From positions 1-6,293 of the forward strand of contig CANCSY010000192.1 of NCBI GenBank assembly GCA_947380915.1: a stretch of 6,293 nucleotides of DNA, read 5' to 3'. Under the pieces are notes generated by a model. It saw nothing but the letters and a program-made list of their open reading frames with translations. It was not told the DNA's origin and did no database searches. Positions within the stretch are counted from its first letter, which is position 1, and each line of letters starts with the position of its first letter. The translations under genes and the position numbers were made by a program. Positions 5,623 through 6,293 of this stretch are shown here, piece by piece. Source of the DNA: Beijerinckiaceae bacterium. Lineage in GTDB: Bacteria > Pseudomonadota > Alphaproteobacteria > Rhizobiales > Beijerinckiaceae.

Positions 5623-6039
5623 TCACGTCCCCAGCGGCCCGTTCAGCATCCAGCGATGGCCGAAGGGATCGCGCAGGACCGCGAAGCGGGTGCCCCAGAA
5701 GGAATTGGTGGGCTGGGTCTCGCCCTTGGCGCCCAATTGGGTGGCGCGGTTGAAGACCTCGTCCACCTCCTTGCCCGTGGCGAATTCGAGGCTCACGGAG
5801 CTGGTCGAGGGCTCGCCGGGGATCGGGGGACGGGTTGCGCCCTGGGTGAATTCGGGAAAGGCGTCGGCGACCATTACGGAACCGCCGTTGATGTCGAGCT
5901 CGCTATGAATGATGCGCACTCCGTCGAGGGCGGGCATCAGGGCCTTCTGCCGGGCGCCGAAGGCCGCCGTGTAGAAGGCGATCCCGGCGGCGGCGGGGGT
6001 GATGGTCAGATAGGGGGCTACCGGCGGGCGCTCGGCCAT
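5623..6039 (-). CDS. VOC family protein, PhnB-like (glyoxalase/bleomycin-resistance fold)
   Basis: Predicted cytoplasmic protein of 138 residues with the vicinal-oxygen-chelate fold. Visible PhnB/DUF1428-like pattern: [21 protein letters not shown] (9-29), with the A-x-x-F-Y-x-x-A-F-G-A helix of the first half; [23 protein letters not shown] (42-64), in which H45 and E47 occupy a possible metal-site strand; [24 protein letters not shown] in the second half; and the ending [22 protein letters not shown], the classic 'D-P-F-G-x-x-W' close. Substrate is not predictable; such proteins are often annotated as PhnB-like or 3-demethylubiquinone methyltransferase-like without proof. The ATG at 6039 has GGA about 6 bases upstream and matches usual starts; an ATG at 6054 would add five residues. 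It converges on cutA with one base between the stops and is divergent from leuC. Confidence 0.88.
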   Translation of the reverse strand: MAERPPVAPYLTITPAAAGIAFYTAAFGARQKALMPALDGVRIIHSELDINGGSVMVADAFPEFTQGATRPPIPGEPSTSSVSLEFATGKEVDEVFNRATQLGAKGETQPTNSFWGTRFAVLRDPFGHRWMLNGPLGT

Positions 6040-6151
6040 GGCGATTCCATTCATTTGGACGAAATCAATTGTCGAGGGAAAACCCGCAAAGGCAAGCCCC
6101 ACTTTCATCCTGTGTCCAATTGCGGTATGCGAGACGCACAATTCACTGGAA

Positions 6152-6166
6152 GCCGCATGAGGCGGC
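6152..6166 (+). other. Small inverted repeat in the leuC leader
   Basis: GCCGC (6152-6156) and GCGGC (6162-6166) flank ATGAG, a 5-bp stem ending 14 bases before the leuC start. The 141-base spacer between the VOC gene and leuC (6040-6180) shows no leucine-rich leader peptide and no convincing promoter. The feature is small and may be chance. Confidence 0.2.
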
Positions 6167-6180
6167 GACGGGACAGACCC

Positions 6181-6293
6181 ATGGCGCCACGCACCCTTTA
6201 CGACAAGATCTGGGACGACCACGTCGTCGACGCCCAGCCCGATGGCACGACGCTCATCTACATCGACCGCCACCTCGTCCACGAGGTGACCAG
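6181..6293 (+). CDS. leuC: 3-isopropylmalate dehydratase large subunit (LeuC), N-terminal part, runs off the right edge
   Basis: LeuC with LeuD forms the iron-sulfur isomerase that converts 2-isopropylmalate to 3-isopropylmalate in cytoplasmic leucine synthesis. Only 37 codons are present, but they match the highly conserved LeuC start: [15 protein letters not shown] (2-16) followed by [18 protein letters not shown], with the [16 protein letters not shown] block that opens the aconitase fold. The cluster-binding cysteines are beyond the edge. The ATG at 6181 is chosen because LeuC proteins begin just before this motif and GGGA lies 7 bases upstream (6170-6173). An in-frame ATG at 6157, with GGA 7 bases upstream, would add MRRRRDRP, which is unlike the family. 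It is divergent from the VOC gene. Confidence 0.95.
   Translation, partial: MAPRTLYDKIWDDHVVDAQPDGTTLIYIDRHLVHEVT

Noticed and set aside
5612..5624. A shared stop-codon hairpin between cutA and the VOC gene, like the one at 1621-1641
   Set aside because: GACC/GGTC gives only a 4-bp stem around a 5-base loop, which is expected by chance.
6040..6180. A leucine attenuator or T-box ahead of leuC
   Set aside because: No leader peptide with runs of leucine codons, no T-box sequence and no strong terminator hairpin is visible in this spacer.

Overview
This 6.3 kb window is GC-rich, gene-dense chromosomal DNA, very probably from an alphaproteobacterium of the Hyphomicrobiales/Rhizobiales type. The evidence is an RpoH2-type heat-shock sigma factor, an upstream sequence matching the alphaproteobacterial EcfG (RpoE2) general-stress promoter, and the sequence types of PriA, CutA and LeuC. 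Genus cannot be fixed from the window. I see no mobile element, CRISPR array, tRNA or rRNA, and no sign of recent transfer.

Layout, left to right. The N-terminal part of primosomal helicase PriA lies on the minus strand and runs off the left edge (1-532). Divergent from it is a secreted two-domain protein, an LprI-like (DUF1311) half followed by an RsiV-like (DUF3298) half (652-1623, plus). It converges on an RpoH2-type sigma-32 factor (1639-2514, minus), and the two stop codons sit in the two arms of one perfect hairpin. About 300 bases without a gene (2515-2820) hold the rpoH leader, a GGAAC-N17-CGTT promoter and the end of the next transcription unit. Then come an M48 zinc metalloprotease lipoprotein (2821-4353, minus) and, upstream of it on the same strand, a secreted staphylococcal-nuclease-fold protein that appears to lack a catalytic residue (4436-5227, minus). 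Divergent from that is cutA (5307-5621, plus), which converges with a PhnB-like VOC/glyoxalase-fold protein (5623-6039, minus). The window ends with the first 37 codons of leuC (6181 to the edge, plus).

How the genes fit together. These are mostly separate housekeeping and stress units rather than one pathway. The clearest regulatory story is a sigma cascade, in which the general-stress sigma factor EcfG would transcribe rpoH2. Three neighbouring products (LprI/RsiV-like protein, M48 lipoprotein, SNase-like protein) carry export signals and would act in the periplasm or at the outer membrane, so an envelope-stress theme is possible but unproven. I did not find a clearly new multi-gene system. 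The points most worth a second look are the EcfG-to-rpoH2 promoter, the double lysozyme-associated domain architecture, the degenerate SNase active site and the shared stop-codon hairpin.
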